From Roseovarius sp. (GTDB lineage Bacteria > Pseudomonadota > Alphaproteobacteria > Rhodobacterales > Rhodobacteraceae): a stretch of 64,000 bases of DNA. Position 1 is the stretch's first letter. Each line of letters begins with the position of its first letter. The translations under genes and the position numbers were made by a program. Location: positions 1-64,000 of the forward strand of contig JAPOTF010000188.1 in the NCBI GenBank assembly GCA_026709325.1. The letters are read 5' to 3'. Shown piece by piece: positions 8,248 through 16,022 of the stretch. The notes below the pieces were generated by a model. That model worked only from the letters and a program-made list of their open reading frames with translations, ran no database searches and was not told the origin of the DNA.

Positions 8248-9213
8248 TCAACTGCCAAACATCCACTTGCCATCTGGCCAAAAGGCATGAAACGCAAAAG
8301 CGAACAGCACGTCATGCGCGACATCATTGCCTTCTCTATCGCGCACCCTGATGGTGCCGACATCGCGCCCCGCCGATATAATCCGCTCGTCAAGAGCCGA
8401 AGACTGGCCGGCTTCCCAGGTTATCACAACGTCGTCTTCCTCAATGAAGCCCTCGTTGCGCACTCTTTCAAACTGCCAGGCTCGATCGCCCACCCGAACA
8501 ACCCTTGCCAGCGGATGGACTCCATGAGGCGGATTTTCGCCATTATACAGAAACGGCCTGTCGCTGCTATCATATCCCCCATATGGATTTGACCCATATG
8601 GCCGGGACTCGCCCGGACGCGACATTACAAGACCTTCAGGATTTCGTTTGCGATACTGGTCCCAGCTTTCCATCCATGCAGGCAGCTGGACAAGCTCCAC
8701 GCCGGTCAATTCTCCGACTATCGCCACTCCGATGGCCTGCTGCCACCAGCTTTCAGTCTGATGGTCATACATCACCATATCGGAATTGCGCAATTTTCCA
8801 CTGACGCCAAAACTCAGCACGCCATGCTCGCCTTCCCTCTCGAACACAATGCCGGAATTGCACAGAGGACAGTATGTAACCGCGATTGGCACATTGCCAA
8901 TTTGATCGTTCACAATTTCATGCCACATCAGGTAGCGGATTGGATATGCGCGAGGGGAACCGTTTATCTCCAGCGTCAGAACGGGCTCGTTTCCGGATAT
9001 TTCGGTTTCTTCACTGGCGGGATGAAATGACGGGGCGAGTATTGCCGGTATCCCGTCTTTTGGCGGTCCCCCCGACAGGATTTCGGCCCAACCGGAAATC
9101 GAGGATGTTGAAAAATCCGTTTTGGGCCATTCATGTTTCCAGAATTTGGGCTCTGCAAATGCCGTTACGCTCAAGAGAGCAAACAGCGCCGCCATTAATG
9201 TGATATGCCGCAT
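8248..9213 (-). CDS. Secreted DUF3179-domain protein
   Basis: A 321-residue protein with an N-terminal signal peptide (MRHITLMAALFALLSVTAFAEP, cleaved after AFA). The conserved DUF3179 body contains GSPRAYPIRYLMWHEIVND, VTYCPLCNSGIVFER and SGKLRNSDMVMYDHQTESWW. The CPLCN motif and nearby His/Asp residues suggest a metal or redox site, but the family function is unknown. It should act in the periplasm. ATG 9213 is preferred over a GTG four codons upstream because a GGACGG-like ribosome-binding site fits it. The first ~87 codons lie inside a 530-bp duplication, and a truncated second copy of the gene start is at 11404-11664. Confidence 0.85.
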   Translation of the reverse strand: MRHITLMAALFALLSVTAFAEPKFWKHEWPKTDFSTSSISGWAEILSGGPPKDGIPAILAPSFHPASEETEISGNEPVLTLEINGSPRAYPIRYLMWHEIVNDQIGNVPIAVTYCPLCNSGIVFEREGEHGVLSFGVSGKLRNSDMVMYDHQTESWWQQAIGVAIVGELTGVELVQLPAWMESWDQYRKRNPEGLVMSRPGESRPYGSNPYGGYDSSDRPFLYNGENPPHGVHPLARVVRVGDRAWQFERVRNEGFIEEDDVVITWEAGQSSALDERIISAGRDVGTIRVRDREGNDVAHDVLFAFAFHAFWPDGKWMFGS

Positions 9214-9482
9214 CAGACCGTCCACTTGCGTTTATGCCAGATATTAACGCGGCAGCAAACGGGCATTGACACCAGTGTTCACGGCAAATTTACCGGCATC
9301 GCCATTTTTTGTCATTTCCTTTGGCCACGCATCCGCTCGTAGGCCTTTTCCCACCGGTGCGAATGCAGATAACGGCGAAACGCCCGCTCGAGCTCTCCCC
9401 GGCCGTTTTCTCCATACCAGCGTCCATGGGAAATGATTACACGTCTTGGCCTCCATGAAATCAGTGTCTCGATGTCTTCGGA
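8953..9482 (+). repeat. 530-bp direct repeat, copy 1
   Basis: This segment recurs at 11404-11933 in the same orientation. Aligned by eye over 530 bp without gaps, the copies differ at two positions only, 8978/11429 and 9013/11464. It covers the 5' end of the DUF3179 gene, the intergenic spacer and the last 57 codons of the DUF4336 gene. The two copies flank a 1921-bp unique segment with the AbiE toxin-antitoxin genes. The near-identity means the duplication is recent or kept uniform by gene conversion. Confidence 0.95.
9312..9482 (-). pseudogene. DUF4336 C-terminal fragment (duplicated)
   Basis: This is the copy-1 counterpart of the last 57 codons of the intact DUF4336 gene at 11763-12542, including its stop codon. 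The matching sequence ends abruptly at 9482, where unique AbiE-region DNA begins, so no start codon or N-terminal part is present. It is a by-product of the duplication, not an expressed gene. Confidence 0.85.
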
Positions 9483-9587
9483 TAAGCCTTGGGTTCTTCA
9501 TCATGCCTCGATTCGGAAAGGATCTCCGAGATCATCCGGTTGCCATCATCAATCATCATTACGCGCCACTTCCATAATCGCATGCCA

Positions 9588-9610
9588 AACTCCGTTCCAT
9601 GTGCGGAGTT
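9588..9610 (+). promoter_or_regulatory. Inverted repeat upstream of abiEi, possible operator
   Basis: Seven-base arms AACTCCG and CGGAGTT are separated by 9 bp, giving a 23-bp dyad that ends 69 bp before the abiEi start codon. AbiEi antitoxins studied in other bacteria bind inverted repeats in their own promoter, so this is a reasonable operator candidate. An AT-rich stretch (9613-9650) between it and the gene could hold the -10 region. Confidence 0.4.
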
Positions 9611-9679
9611 GGCTATTTTAAACTTGTTTCCACGTTGGCATCATATTAAAAAGTCGGCTGATAGAGCGGATATTGCCAT

Positions 9680-10504
9680 ATGATACCTCAACGCATCACT
9701 ACCTTGGCTGCCTATGTCGAAGAACTGGCATCAATCGGAAGCACCACATTTACTCGCGAGGATGCAATGGAAGCGCTGGGAGTCAGCCACGGCGCGTTCC
9801 TCGACTCCGCCGCGCGCCTGAAGAAGCGCGGGCATGTTTTCGCGCCGCGTCGGGGCTTTTACGTCATCACGCCCACGCGGTATCTGAAATGGGGGGCGCC
9901 TCCGCCAAGCTGGTACATTGATGCAATGATGAGGGATGCTGGGCAGCCTTACTATGTAGCGCTCCTGAAGGCGGCGGAACTTCATGGGGCGACGCATCAG
10001 GCAGTGATGGAATTTCAGATCGTCACCGATCGGCAGTGGAAACCCATTCGAGCCGGACGTTCCAGGCTCGCCTTCCATTTCCGCAGGGATATGGAAGGGG
10101 TTGAAGATGCGGTTGAACGAAGAAAGACCGATACCGGTTCGATGCGAATATCTTCGCCAGCGCTAACCGCTCTGGATCTGATGCGCTATCCGCAGGCCAG
10201 TGGCGGCATCAGTCATGCAGCCAGTGTGCTTCATGAGCTTTCCGTCCAGATCGATCCAGCGCAACTGGACTCGCTGGCGCCGAAATTCGAGCGCTCTGTC
10301 ATTCAGCGTCTCGGCTATTTGCTCGACTTTCTCGGCCAAGAGGAGATTTCGGCCTGTCTTGCGAAGCGCCTTCACAACGTCGCTGCGCAATGGGTTGAAC
10401 TCGAGCCGCGTGAAGCGAAAACCACCACCTTCAGTGAAGAGCGAAAACGCAGTTCACGCTGGAATGTCATTGTCCGCCGCCCAATCGAACTCGACGAACA
10501 GTGA
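9680..10504 (+). CDS. abiEi: AbiEi-type antitoxin / transcriptional regulator
   Basis: A 274-residue protein with an N-terminal winged-helix domain (about 1-75; TFTREDAMEALGVSHGAF, then RRGFYVITPTRY). The AbiEi body follows: PPPSWYIDAMM, YYVALLKAAELHGATHQAV, and the later SPALTALDLMRYPQASGGISHAASVL. In type IV toxin-antitoxin systems AbiEi represses the operon and counteracts the AbiEii nucleotidyltransferase. The gene overlaps abiEii by 4 bp (GTGA), the usual coupling. It lies wholly within the unique 1.9-kb segment flanked by the 530-bp direct repeats, so the cassette seems to have arrived as a unit. No damage was seen. Confidence 0.88.
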   Translation: MIPQRITTLAAYVEELASIGSTTFTREDAMEALGVSHGAFLDSAARLKKRGHVFAPRRGFYVITPTRYLKWGAPPPSWYIDAMMRDAGQPYYVALLKAAELHGATHQAVMEFQIVTDRQWKPIRAGRSRLAFHFRRDMEGVEDAVERRKTDTGSMRISSPALTALDLMRYPQASGGISHAASVLHELSVQIDPAQLDSLAPKFERSVIQRLGYLLDFLGQEEISACLAKRLHNVAAQWVELEPREAKTTTFSEERKRSSRWNVIVRRPIELDEQ

Positions 10505-11382
10505 TCCCCGAGACAAACATCACGGCTTGGAGCCTCACGGCACCATGGGCCGAGCCGCGTCAGGTCGAGCAGGACTTGATCATCTCGCGGGCGCTGGTCG
10601 AGATCTTCAATCACGATTTCCTGGGCGCGGAACTGAGATTCCGTGGAGGCGCCGCTCTGAACAAGATCGTTTTTCCTGAACCGCTGCGATATTCGGAACA
10701 CATCGACCTCGTACGGACAACGGCGGGACCGATTGGCCCGATCCTGGATGCCATGCGGGAAGTATTGGAGCCATGGCTGGGAAAAGCCAGTTATGCGGCA
10801 AGCCCGGATGCTTCGAAGCTTCGCTTTCATGTGCTGGCCGAGGATGATCCCGAAGCGCGGATCCGGCTTAAAATCGAGATCAACCTCACAGAGATCGAAG
10901 CCTTCAACCGACCGGCCTTGATCCCCTACGCTGTGAAAAACCCGTGGTTCACGGGGGACGCGACCATAGCGTCTTTCTCCGCTGAAGAGCTTCTGGCGGC
11001 GAAGCTTCGCGCCTTGCTGCAGCGTGACAAGGGGCGTGACCTTTTCGATCTCTACCATGCTCTGAATGCGCTTCCCGATCTTGATATTGATCGGGTTGTA
11101 GAACTGTTCGTCCAATATCTCGATCGGCAGGGGCGGGCCATTTCGCGGGCGGAAGCAGAGCGGCGGATGCTTGCAAAGTTCGCACGGCAAAACCTTTTGG
11201 GCGACATTCGCGCGCTCCTCACTCCTGATCGAGCCGACGCTCTCGATGCTGATGCTGGAAGAGCGGCATTTGTCAGGGTGTTTGCTGATGTTGTGGGCCG
11301 CTTGCCTGGTAACCACTGGGCCGAAACCGAAGAAGTGGCACTTCAGTTGGGTTTACCCGAGATCATCGTCGAGTCACCGTGA
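10501..11382 (+). CDS. abiEii: AbiEii-type nucleotidyltransferase toxin, with altered metal motif
   Basis: A 293-residue DNA polymerase beta-like nucleotidyltransferase of the AbiEii/AbiGii family. Relatives block growth by adding nucleotides to tRNA 3' ends, and AbiE systems abort phage infection. The nucleotide-binding motif is FRGGAALNK (~residues 47-55). Lys/Arg-rich later motifs are present: FSAEELLAAKLRALLQR followed by KGRDLFDLYHAL. The metal motif, normally S-x-D-I/L-D, reads SEHIDL (~65-70), with His in place of the first Asp; a single G-to-C change in GAC would produce this. If real, catalysis should be impaired and the toxin perhaps inactive. The GTG start overlaps the abiEi stop. 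Confidence 0.85.
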   Translation: MIPETNITAWSLTAPWAEPRQVEQDLIISRALVEIFNHDFLGAELRFRGGAALNKIVFPEPLRYSEHIDLVRTTAGPIGPILDAMREVLEPWLGKASYAASPDASKLRFHVLAEDDPEARIRLKIEINLTEIEAFNRPALIPYAVKNPWFTGDATIASFSAEELLAAKLRALLQRDKGRDLFDLYHALNALPDLDIDRVVELFVQYLDRQGRAISRAEAERRMLAKFARQNLLGDIRALLTPDRADALDADAGRAAFVRVFADVVGRLPGNHWAETEEVALQLGLPEIIVESP

Positions 11383-11664
11383 GTTCCGAGAGCTTAACCT
11401 AAAAGGGGAACCGTTTATCTCCAGCGTCGGAACGGGCTCGTTTCCGGATATTTCGGTTTCTTCGCTGGCGGGATGAAATGACGGGGCGAGTATTGCCGGT
11501 ATCCCGTCTTTTGGCGGTCCCCCCGACAGGATTTCGGCCCAACCGGAAATCGAGGATGTTGAAAAATCCGTTTTGGGCCATTCATGTTTCCAGAATTTGG
11601 GCTCTGCAAATGCCGTTACGCTCAAGAGAGCAAACAGCGCCGCCATTAATGTGATATGCCGCAT
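11374..11664 (-). pseudogene. DUF3179 N-terminal fragment (duplicated)
   Basis: The second copy of the DUF3179 gene start carries the same signal peptide and first ~87 codons as the intact gene at 8248-9213. It runs out of homology at 11404 and stops at 11374 in AbiE-flanking DNA. It still has its start codon and ribosome-binding region and sits directly behind the intact DUF4336 gene, so a short exported peptide might be made, but no function is expected. Confidence 0.85.
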
Positions 11665-11933
11665 CAGACCGTCCACTTGCGTTTATGCCAGATATTAACG
11701 CGGCAGCAAACGGGCATTGACACCAGTGTTCACGGCAAATTTACCGGCATCGCCATTTTTTGTCATTTCCTTTGGCCACGCATCCGCTCGTAGGCCTTTT
11801 CCCACCGGTGCGAATGCAGATAACGGCGAAACGCCCGCTCGAGCTCTCCCCGGCCGTTTTCTCCATACCAGCGTCCATGGGAAATGATTACACGTCTTGG
11901 CCTCCATGAAATCAGTGTCTCGATGTCTTCGGA
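11404..11933 (+). repeat. 530-bp direct repeat, copy 2
   Basis: Partner of 8953-9482. Left junction at 11403/11404 follows the abiEii stop codon by about 21 bp. Right junction at 11933/11934 continues into the rest of the intact DUF4336 gene. Deleting from one copy to the other would restore an uninterrupted DUF4336-DUF3179 order and remove the AbiE cassette cleanly. Confidence 0.95.
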
Positions 11934-12542
11934 AAAAGCGTTTTTGTCTCGAATGGACCATCGAAGCGAGGGAGGCATCCTTCCATCGCTGTCGTCGATT
12001 CCGCAAATCCACGCCCACGGCCTGTATTTTACGGGAATTTTCGCCGTTTCAATTGCCATGATCAAATCAGACAGAATCAGAGACCTGCTTTCAACATGAA
12101 AAAAAGCCATCCCAATATGCCCTCGTCCGTTGCGAATGGCGAGTTGATGCATTTGCCCGTCCCATTGCCGCCTTTTTGCATCGGGATTTAATATATTCTC
12201 AAAGCCGGCATCTGCTCCTTCATTGGCAAACTTTTCGGAAGTTCTGGCTTCCGACCAAAACAGGGCATTCGGGAACGAAGTGCGCCAATCGTCGACAACA
12301 TTGCGGTTGAAGCGATGCGGAATGAAAAAATGACCAACCGGACCAATCTGGTCAAGTTCCCGATGCAATGCGTCCTCATATGCAACGGGAGAGTGCACCC
12401 ATAATTCACCCGAATTAAGTCTAACGGCAACGGAACGCGTCGGAAGAGGAAAACCCGAAGAACCAAGGGGAGAACCATCAATGACCCACAGGCCTTCCGC
12501 CACGGACTTTAATGTGTTTAACGGTTGGTAACCCGTTGTCAC
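11763..12542 (-). CDS. DUF4336-family protein (metallo-beta-lactamase-like)
   Basis: A 259-residue soluble protein starting GTG, MTTGYQPLNTLKSVAEGLWVIDG. Family features include PLPTRSVAVRLNSGELWVHSPV, the segment GPVGHFFIPHRFNR, and near the end RRVIISHGRWYGENGRGELERAFR. DUF4336 proteins look like divergent metallo-beta-lactamase folds with an incomplete metal site, and no reaction is established. The gene follows the periplasmic cyclophilin gene by 10 bp on the same strand and is probably co-transcribed. Its last 57 codons lie inside direct repeat copy 2, and the duplicated tail is found again at 9312-9482. Confidence 0.8.
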   Translation of the reverse strand: MTTGYQPLNTLKSVAEGLWVIDGSPLGSSGFPLPTRSVAVRLNSGELWVHSPVAYEDALHRELDQIGPVGHFFIPHRFNRNVVDDWRTSFPNALFWSEARTSEKFANEGADAGFENILNPDAKRRQWDGQMHQLAIRNGRGHIGMAFFHVESRSLILSDLIMAIETAKIPVKYRPWAWICGIDDSDGRMPPSLRWSIRDKNAFSEDIETLISWRPRRVIISHGRWYGENGRGELERAFRRYLHSHRWEKAYERMRGQRK

Positions 12543-12552
12543 TTCAGGCCCG

Positions 12553-13149
12553 TCATTCGACTTGCACGCGGGACATTATGTCGGGATTTTTTCCCACCAT
12601 TCCATTTTGCCCGCGCCCGCGCTTTATCGCGTCAACAACCTCCATGCCCCTGGAAACGCGCCCGATCACGGTATATTGGCCGTTCAGAAAATGTCCATCT
12701 TCAAACATGATGAAAAACTGGCTGTTGGCGCTGTCGGGATGTTGCGCCCTTGCCATGCCAACAACGCCGCGATCAAAGGGAATATTTGAAAATTCCGCCT
12801 TTATATCGGGCCTGTCACTGCCACCGGAACCTATTCTGGATGAATTGTAGCCGTCTCTTTTTCCAAATTGAACGTCGCCGGTTTGCGCCATGAACCCGTC
12901 AATCACTCTGTGAAACGCAACTCCGTCATAGGCGTTTTCACCTGCCAGAGCCATTATCTGCTCCACATGATTCGGAGCGGCCTCGTATGCCAGATCTATG
13001 ACGACCCTTCCATTGGCCTCCCCCTCGATATCGATTGTCAGATATGGTCCCGGCTTGTCATTCGCATATGCGGATGCTCCCGCCAGAATTGACAAGGCCG
13101 TCAGTCCGGGCAAAATCCTGCCAGAAAGGAAAATCAAATCACGAAACAT
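12553..13149 (-). CDS. Peptidyl-prolyl cis-trans isomerase, cyclophilin type, exported
   Basis: A 198-residue cyclophilin that should act in the periplasm: residues ~1-29 form a signal peptide (FLSGRILPGLTALSILAGASAYA). The catalytic core shows FHRVIDGFMAQTGD with the active Arg, then FDRGVVGMARAQHPDSANSQFFIMF, with the conserved Phe/Gln side chains, and FLNGQYTVIGRV. It catalyses proline isomerisation during folding of exported proteins. Its start overlaps the end of the second cyclophilin gene by 11 bp, so the two are a translationally linked pair. Confidence 0.93.
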   Translation of the reverse strand: MFRDLIFLSGRILPGLTALSILAGASAYANDKPGPYLTIDIEGEANGRVVIDLAYEAAPNHVEQIMALAGENAYDGVAFHRVIDGFMAQTGDVQFGKRDGYNSSRIGSGGSDRPDIKAEFSNIPFDRGVVGMARAQHPDSANSQFFIMFEDGHFLNGQYTVIGRVSRGMEVVDAIKRGRGQNGMVGKNPDIMSRVQVE

Positions 13150-13648
13150 CCGCCGCCACCTTTACGCTTATCATTCTGTCCGGATTCGCGGGAGGTTCTC
13201 CTCTGACAATCTCATCCACATGCGACATTCCATCTATCACTCTGCCATATACGGTATATTGCCGGTTGAGAAAGTGATTGTCCCTGAAATTTATGAAGAA
13301 CTGCGAATTCGCGCTATTGGGATTCTGAGAACGCGCCGCGGCCAATGTGCCGCGATCATGCGGAACATTGCTGAATTCCGCCTTAAGATCCGGCAGGTCG
13401 CTTTTGCCTGTTCCCGCCAGCCCCATGTTGAGGTTTTTTTCGGTATTGCCGTTTTTTACATCGCCAGTCTGGGCCATGAATCCGTCAATTACCCTGTGGA
13501 AGCAAACGTTGTCATAACTGCCCGCTCTTGCCAGAACCTTCATTCTCTCGCAATGTCCCGGAGCTACATCCGTCAACAGCTCTATTGCCACCACCCCGTT
13601 CTTAAGCTCAATGAAAATGGTGTTTTCCGGATCCCTTAATTCGGCCAT
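13139..13648 (-). CDS. Peptidyl-prolyl cis-trans isomerase, cyclophilin type, cytoplasmic
   Basis: A 169-residue cyclophilin without signal peptide. Key motifs are FHRVIDGFMAQTGD, HDRGTLAAARSQNPNSANSQFFINF and FLNRQYTVYGRV, all standard for an active isomerase. ATG 13648 is chosen because an AGGAGA ribosome-binding site lies just before it; the upstream in-frame extension (MAWRGF...) is poor. It is the first gene of a minus-strand run (cytoplasmic cyclophilin, periplasmic cyclophilin, DUF4336, DUF3179). It is divergent from pgk, with ~130 bp between them holding both promoters. Confidence 0.93.
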   Translation of the reverse strand: MAELRDPENTIFIELKNGVVAIELLTDVAPGHCERMKVLARAGSYDNVCFHRVIDGFMAQTGDVKNGNTEKNLNMGLAGTGKSDLPDLKAEFSNVPHDRGTLAAARSQNPNSANSQFFINFRDNHFLNRQYTVYGRVIDGMSHVDEIVRGEPPANPDRMISVKVAADVS

Positions 13649-13776
13649 GTGTTTCTCCTGCCTTCTGCAATGCAACGGTTTAATACCGATAAAGCCCCGC
13701 CATGCCAATATGAGAGGTTGACGATTTCGTTCCGTCGCGGCATGTCTTCGTCAAATTACCGGTAAAGGCGAATTGA

Positions 13777-14991
13777 ATGAATTTAATTACTTTGGATGAC
13801 ATTAAATTGGAAGGCAAAATAGTACTTACCCGCGTGGACTTGAATGTTCCCCTTGAAAAGGGCCGCGTTACGGATACCACCCGGATTGATCGAATCTCGC
13901 GTACTGTAGCCGATATCATTGCAAAGGGCGGCAAGCCAATGCTGATTTCGCATTTTGGCAGACCGGGAGGGAAAATTTCAGATGAAATGTCCCTGCGAAA
14001 GCTAATTCCGGATATGGAGGCCTGTCTGGGCATAAAAATCCAGTTTATTGAAACCCTCGAAGGTGCGGAAATGCTAACGGAGGAATCAAATAAAGCCGAT
14101 GCGCTGCTTCTGGAAAACATCCGGTTTCATCCCGGTGAGGAAGCAAACGACAAGGATTTTGCCAGACGGCTTGCGGGATTGGGCGACATCTACTGCAACG
14201 ACGCCTTTTCGACCGCCCATAGAGCGCACGCCTCAACGGAGGCTCTTGCACGCCTGATGCCCGCCTGCGCCGGACGTCTGATGCAGGACGAGCTGAAGGC
14301 TCTCGATGCCGCGCTTGGATCCGCTGCCCATCCCGTTCTAGCAGTTGTTGGAGGTTCAAAAATCTCAACCAAAATAGGGCTTTTAAAGAATCTTGCATCC
14401 AGGGTTGACAAGCTGGTCATAGGCGGTGGCATGGCCAACACATTTCTCGCCGCGCTAAAACTTGATGTCGGAAATTCGCTTTTTGAACCTCGCCTTCTCG
14501 ACATCGCCGGTGAAATCATGACCGCGGCATGCAACAGCGGTTGCGAGGTCATCCTCCCATCCGATGTTGTTGTTGCCGACAGGTTTTCAGAAGATGCCAT
14601 GCATGAAACCGTCAGTGTAGATGACATCCCCTCCGATATGATGGCACTGGATATCGGAGCCGCTTCAACGGAACGCATAACGCGCGCGCTTGATGAATCG
14701 GGAACTCTTATCTGGAACGGACCGCTGGGAGCTTTTGAAATCAAACCCTTCGATGCCGCAACCCGAATCGCCTCAAAACATGCCGCAATGCTTAGCAAAG
14801 CGGGAAAACTTGTTTCAGTCGCGGGCGGCGGAGATACCGCCGCCGCATTGAACAAGGCGGGTGCGGCGGACGGTTTCAATTACATCTCAACGGCCGGCGG
14901 GGCTTTTCTTGAATGGATGGAAGGGAGAGAACTGCCCGGCGTGGCCGCTCTTCAAAACTCGCGTGAGAATTCAGGCCGCCAAAATCTTTAA
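13777..14991 (+). CDS. pgk: Phosphoglycerate kinase
   Basis: Transfers phosphate between 1,3-bisphosphoglycerate and ADP in glycolysis and gluconeogenesis. The 404-residue protein has normal length and motifs: [10 protein letters not shown] near the N-terminus, [10 protein letters not shown], the substrate-binding [10 protein letters not shown] and [33 protein letters not shown], and the glycine-rich [11 protein letters not shown] followed by [13 protein letters not shown]. Nothing unusual was found. It is divergent from the cyclophilin operon, an arrangement common in Rhodobacterales. Confidence 0.98.
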   Translation: MNLITLDDIKLEGKIVLTRVDLNVPLEKGRVTDTTRIDRISRTVADIIAKGGKPMLISHFGRPGGKISDEMSLRKLIPDMEACLGIKIQFIETLEGAEMLTEESNKADALLLENIRFHPGEEANDKDFARRLAGLGDIYCNDAFSTAHRAHASTEALARLMPACAGRLMQDELKALDAALGSAAHPVLAVVGGSKISTKIGLLKNLASRVDKLVIGGGMANTFLAALKLDVGNSLFEPRLLDIAGEIMTAACNSGCEVILPSDVVVADRFSEDAMHETVSVDDIPSDMMALDIGAASTERITRALDESGTLIWNGPLGAFEIKPFDAATRIASKHAAMLSKAGKLVSVAGGGDTAAALNKAGAADGFNYISTAGGAFLEWMEGRELPGVAALQNSRENSGRQNL

Positions 14992-15133
14992 AAGATTCAG
15001 GTTCTCCATTGGCACTTTATGTTGTTCCACATCTCGGATCCGTTGCGAGCACCCTAATTTTGGGGAACTATATACTTGACACGCAATGGCATGGGGCTGA
15101 AAAATTAAAAGGTTTGGGCGCCATGTTTCAGTT

Positions 15134-15634
15134 TCAACAATGCGTCCTTAATTCAACAGCCAGTACCGTTCTAACCTTGTCCACAGTTGTTCCCATTTCA
15201 TAGGCTGCCCGCTTTACTTTTCTACCCAAATCTGTACCTTCACCGGATTCCTTCTCGACAAAATCTTTGCTTATGTCATATATTTCAAATTCCTCCTTGT
15301 CTTTGAAATCTTTAACGTGTTCGTCGACAAAGGTCTTTGCCCATTCCTGCGCGTTAATTAAATCCGAAATTTTCCTGCCATATTCCGTAAGTTTCAGAGG
15401 ACTTGCCGAATCCACCACTTTTGGTGGAGGAAGACGTTCAAATATTCTTTTTATATCCTCTCTCATTCCTTTTACATCCTCTTTTATCTCCCTCATAAAT
15501 TCCTTGAAATTCTCCCTATCTGAATCAACACGTGTAATCCACCTTGTGCCCCATATGGTAAAAACAATTATTAAAGGAACTATCAATCCAAAATGTTCTG
15601 AAAATATCCTGTAAAGGGATGCCGCGTCAATCAT
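15134..15634 (-). CDS. Small membrane-anchored coiled-coil protein, function unknown
   Basis: A 166-residue protein starting MIDAASLYRIF. One membrane segment lies at about residues 13-31 (HFGLIVPLIIVFTIWGTRW). A strongly charged helical stretch follows (EFMREIKEDVKGMREDIKRIFERL), probably a coiled coil, and then a soluble C-terminal part rich in Lys, Asp and Glu. ATG 15634 has a GGGAGG ribosome-binding site a few bases upstream; the in-frame TTG at 15649 is not needed. Codon use is visibly more AT-rich than the flanking pgk and uvrB, suggesting acquisition. I do not recognise a family. One anchor plus a coiled coil would suit a small membrane scaffold, but this is speculation. Confidence 0.65.
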   Translation of the reverse strand: MIDAASLYRIFSEHFGLIVPLIIVFTIWGTRWITRVDSDRENFKEFMREIKEDVKGMREDIKRIFERLPPPKVVDSASPLKLTEYGRKISDLINAQEWAKTFVDEHVKDFKDKEEFEIYDISKDFVEKESGEGTDLGRKVKRAAYEMGTTVDKVRTVLAVELRTHC

Positions 15635-16022
15635 TTTACCACCTCCCAAGTTAAAACCCCGGGTTCAGACAGATTTCTCCAAACCCCCGTTGCCCACTGC
15701 GCCTCTTTAAATGAATTTTATCCTATGTCACTAATGTATACGTGAGTAGGGACGCGGTTGCCAGGTGAACGCATGGAAATCTTCCAAAAACCCGGTAGGA
15801 TTGCCGTTTTTGTTAACCGTCCATTTGCAGTCTTTTGCAATTTTGGACGCCCTTTCCCGGCACAAAACCTCTTGCGCTGACAAGCCGTTAACTTGACCGC
15901 AATTGCCGCTTTATGCTATCGGTCCATTTGCGGGAACATAACCTGCTCCAAGGATGCGCTGATATCTGCCGTATCAAGAACGAATTGCAATTTATTCAAA
16001 TTCGAAGATATAAGAAACATGC
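15635..16022. other. uvrB upstream region
   Basis: About 390 bp without a gene. It contains the ribosome-binding site of the minus-strand coiled-coil gene at its left end and should contain the uvrB promoter. The half-sites nearest to an alphaproteobacterial SOS box (GAAC-N7-GAAC) are only partial matches, so SOS control cannot be claimed. The words TCCATTTGC and TTTTGCAATTTT recur here without forming a clear repeat family. Confidence 0.4.

Noticed and set aside
9244-9504. 86-codon minus-strand frame in repeat copy 1
   Set aside because: It is out of frame with the DUF4336 gene whose tail is duplicated there, so it is a shadow.
15660-15950. Possible SOS boxes upstream of uvrB
   Set aside because: The best half-sites match the alphaproteobacterial GAAC-N7-GAAC pattern only partly; not enough to claim LexA control.
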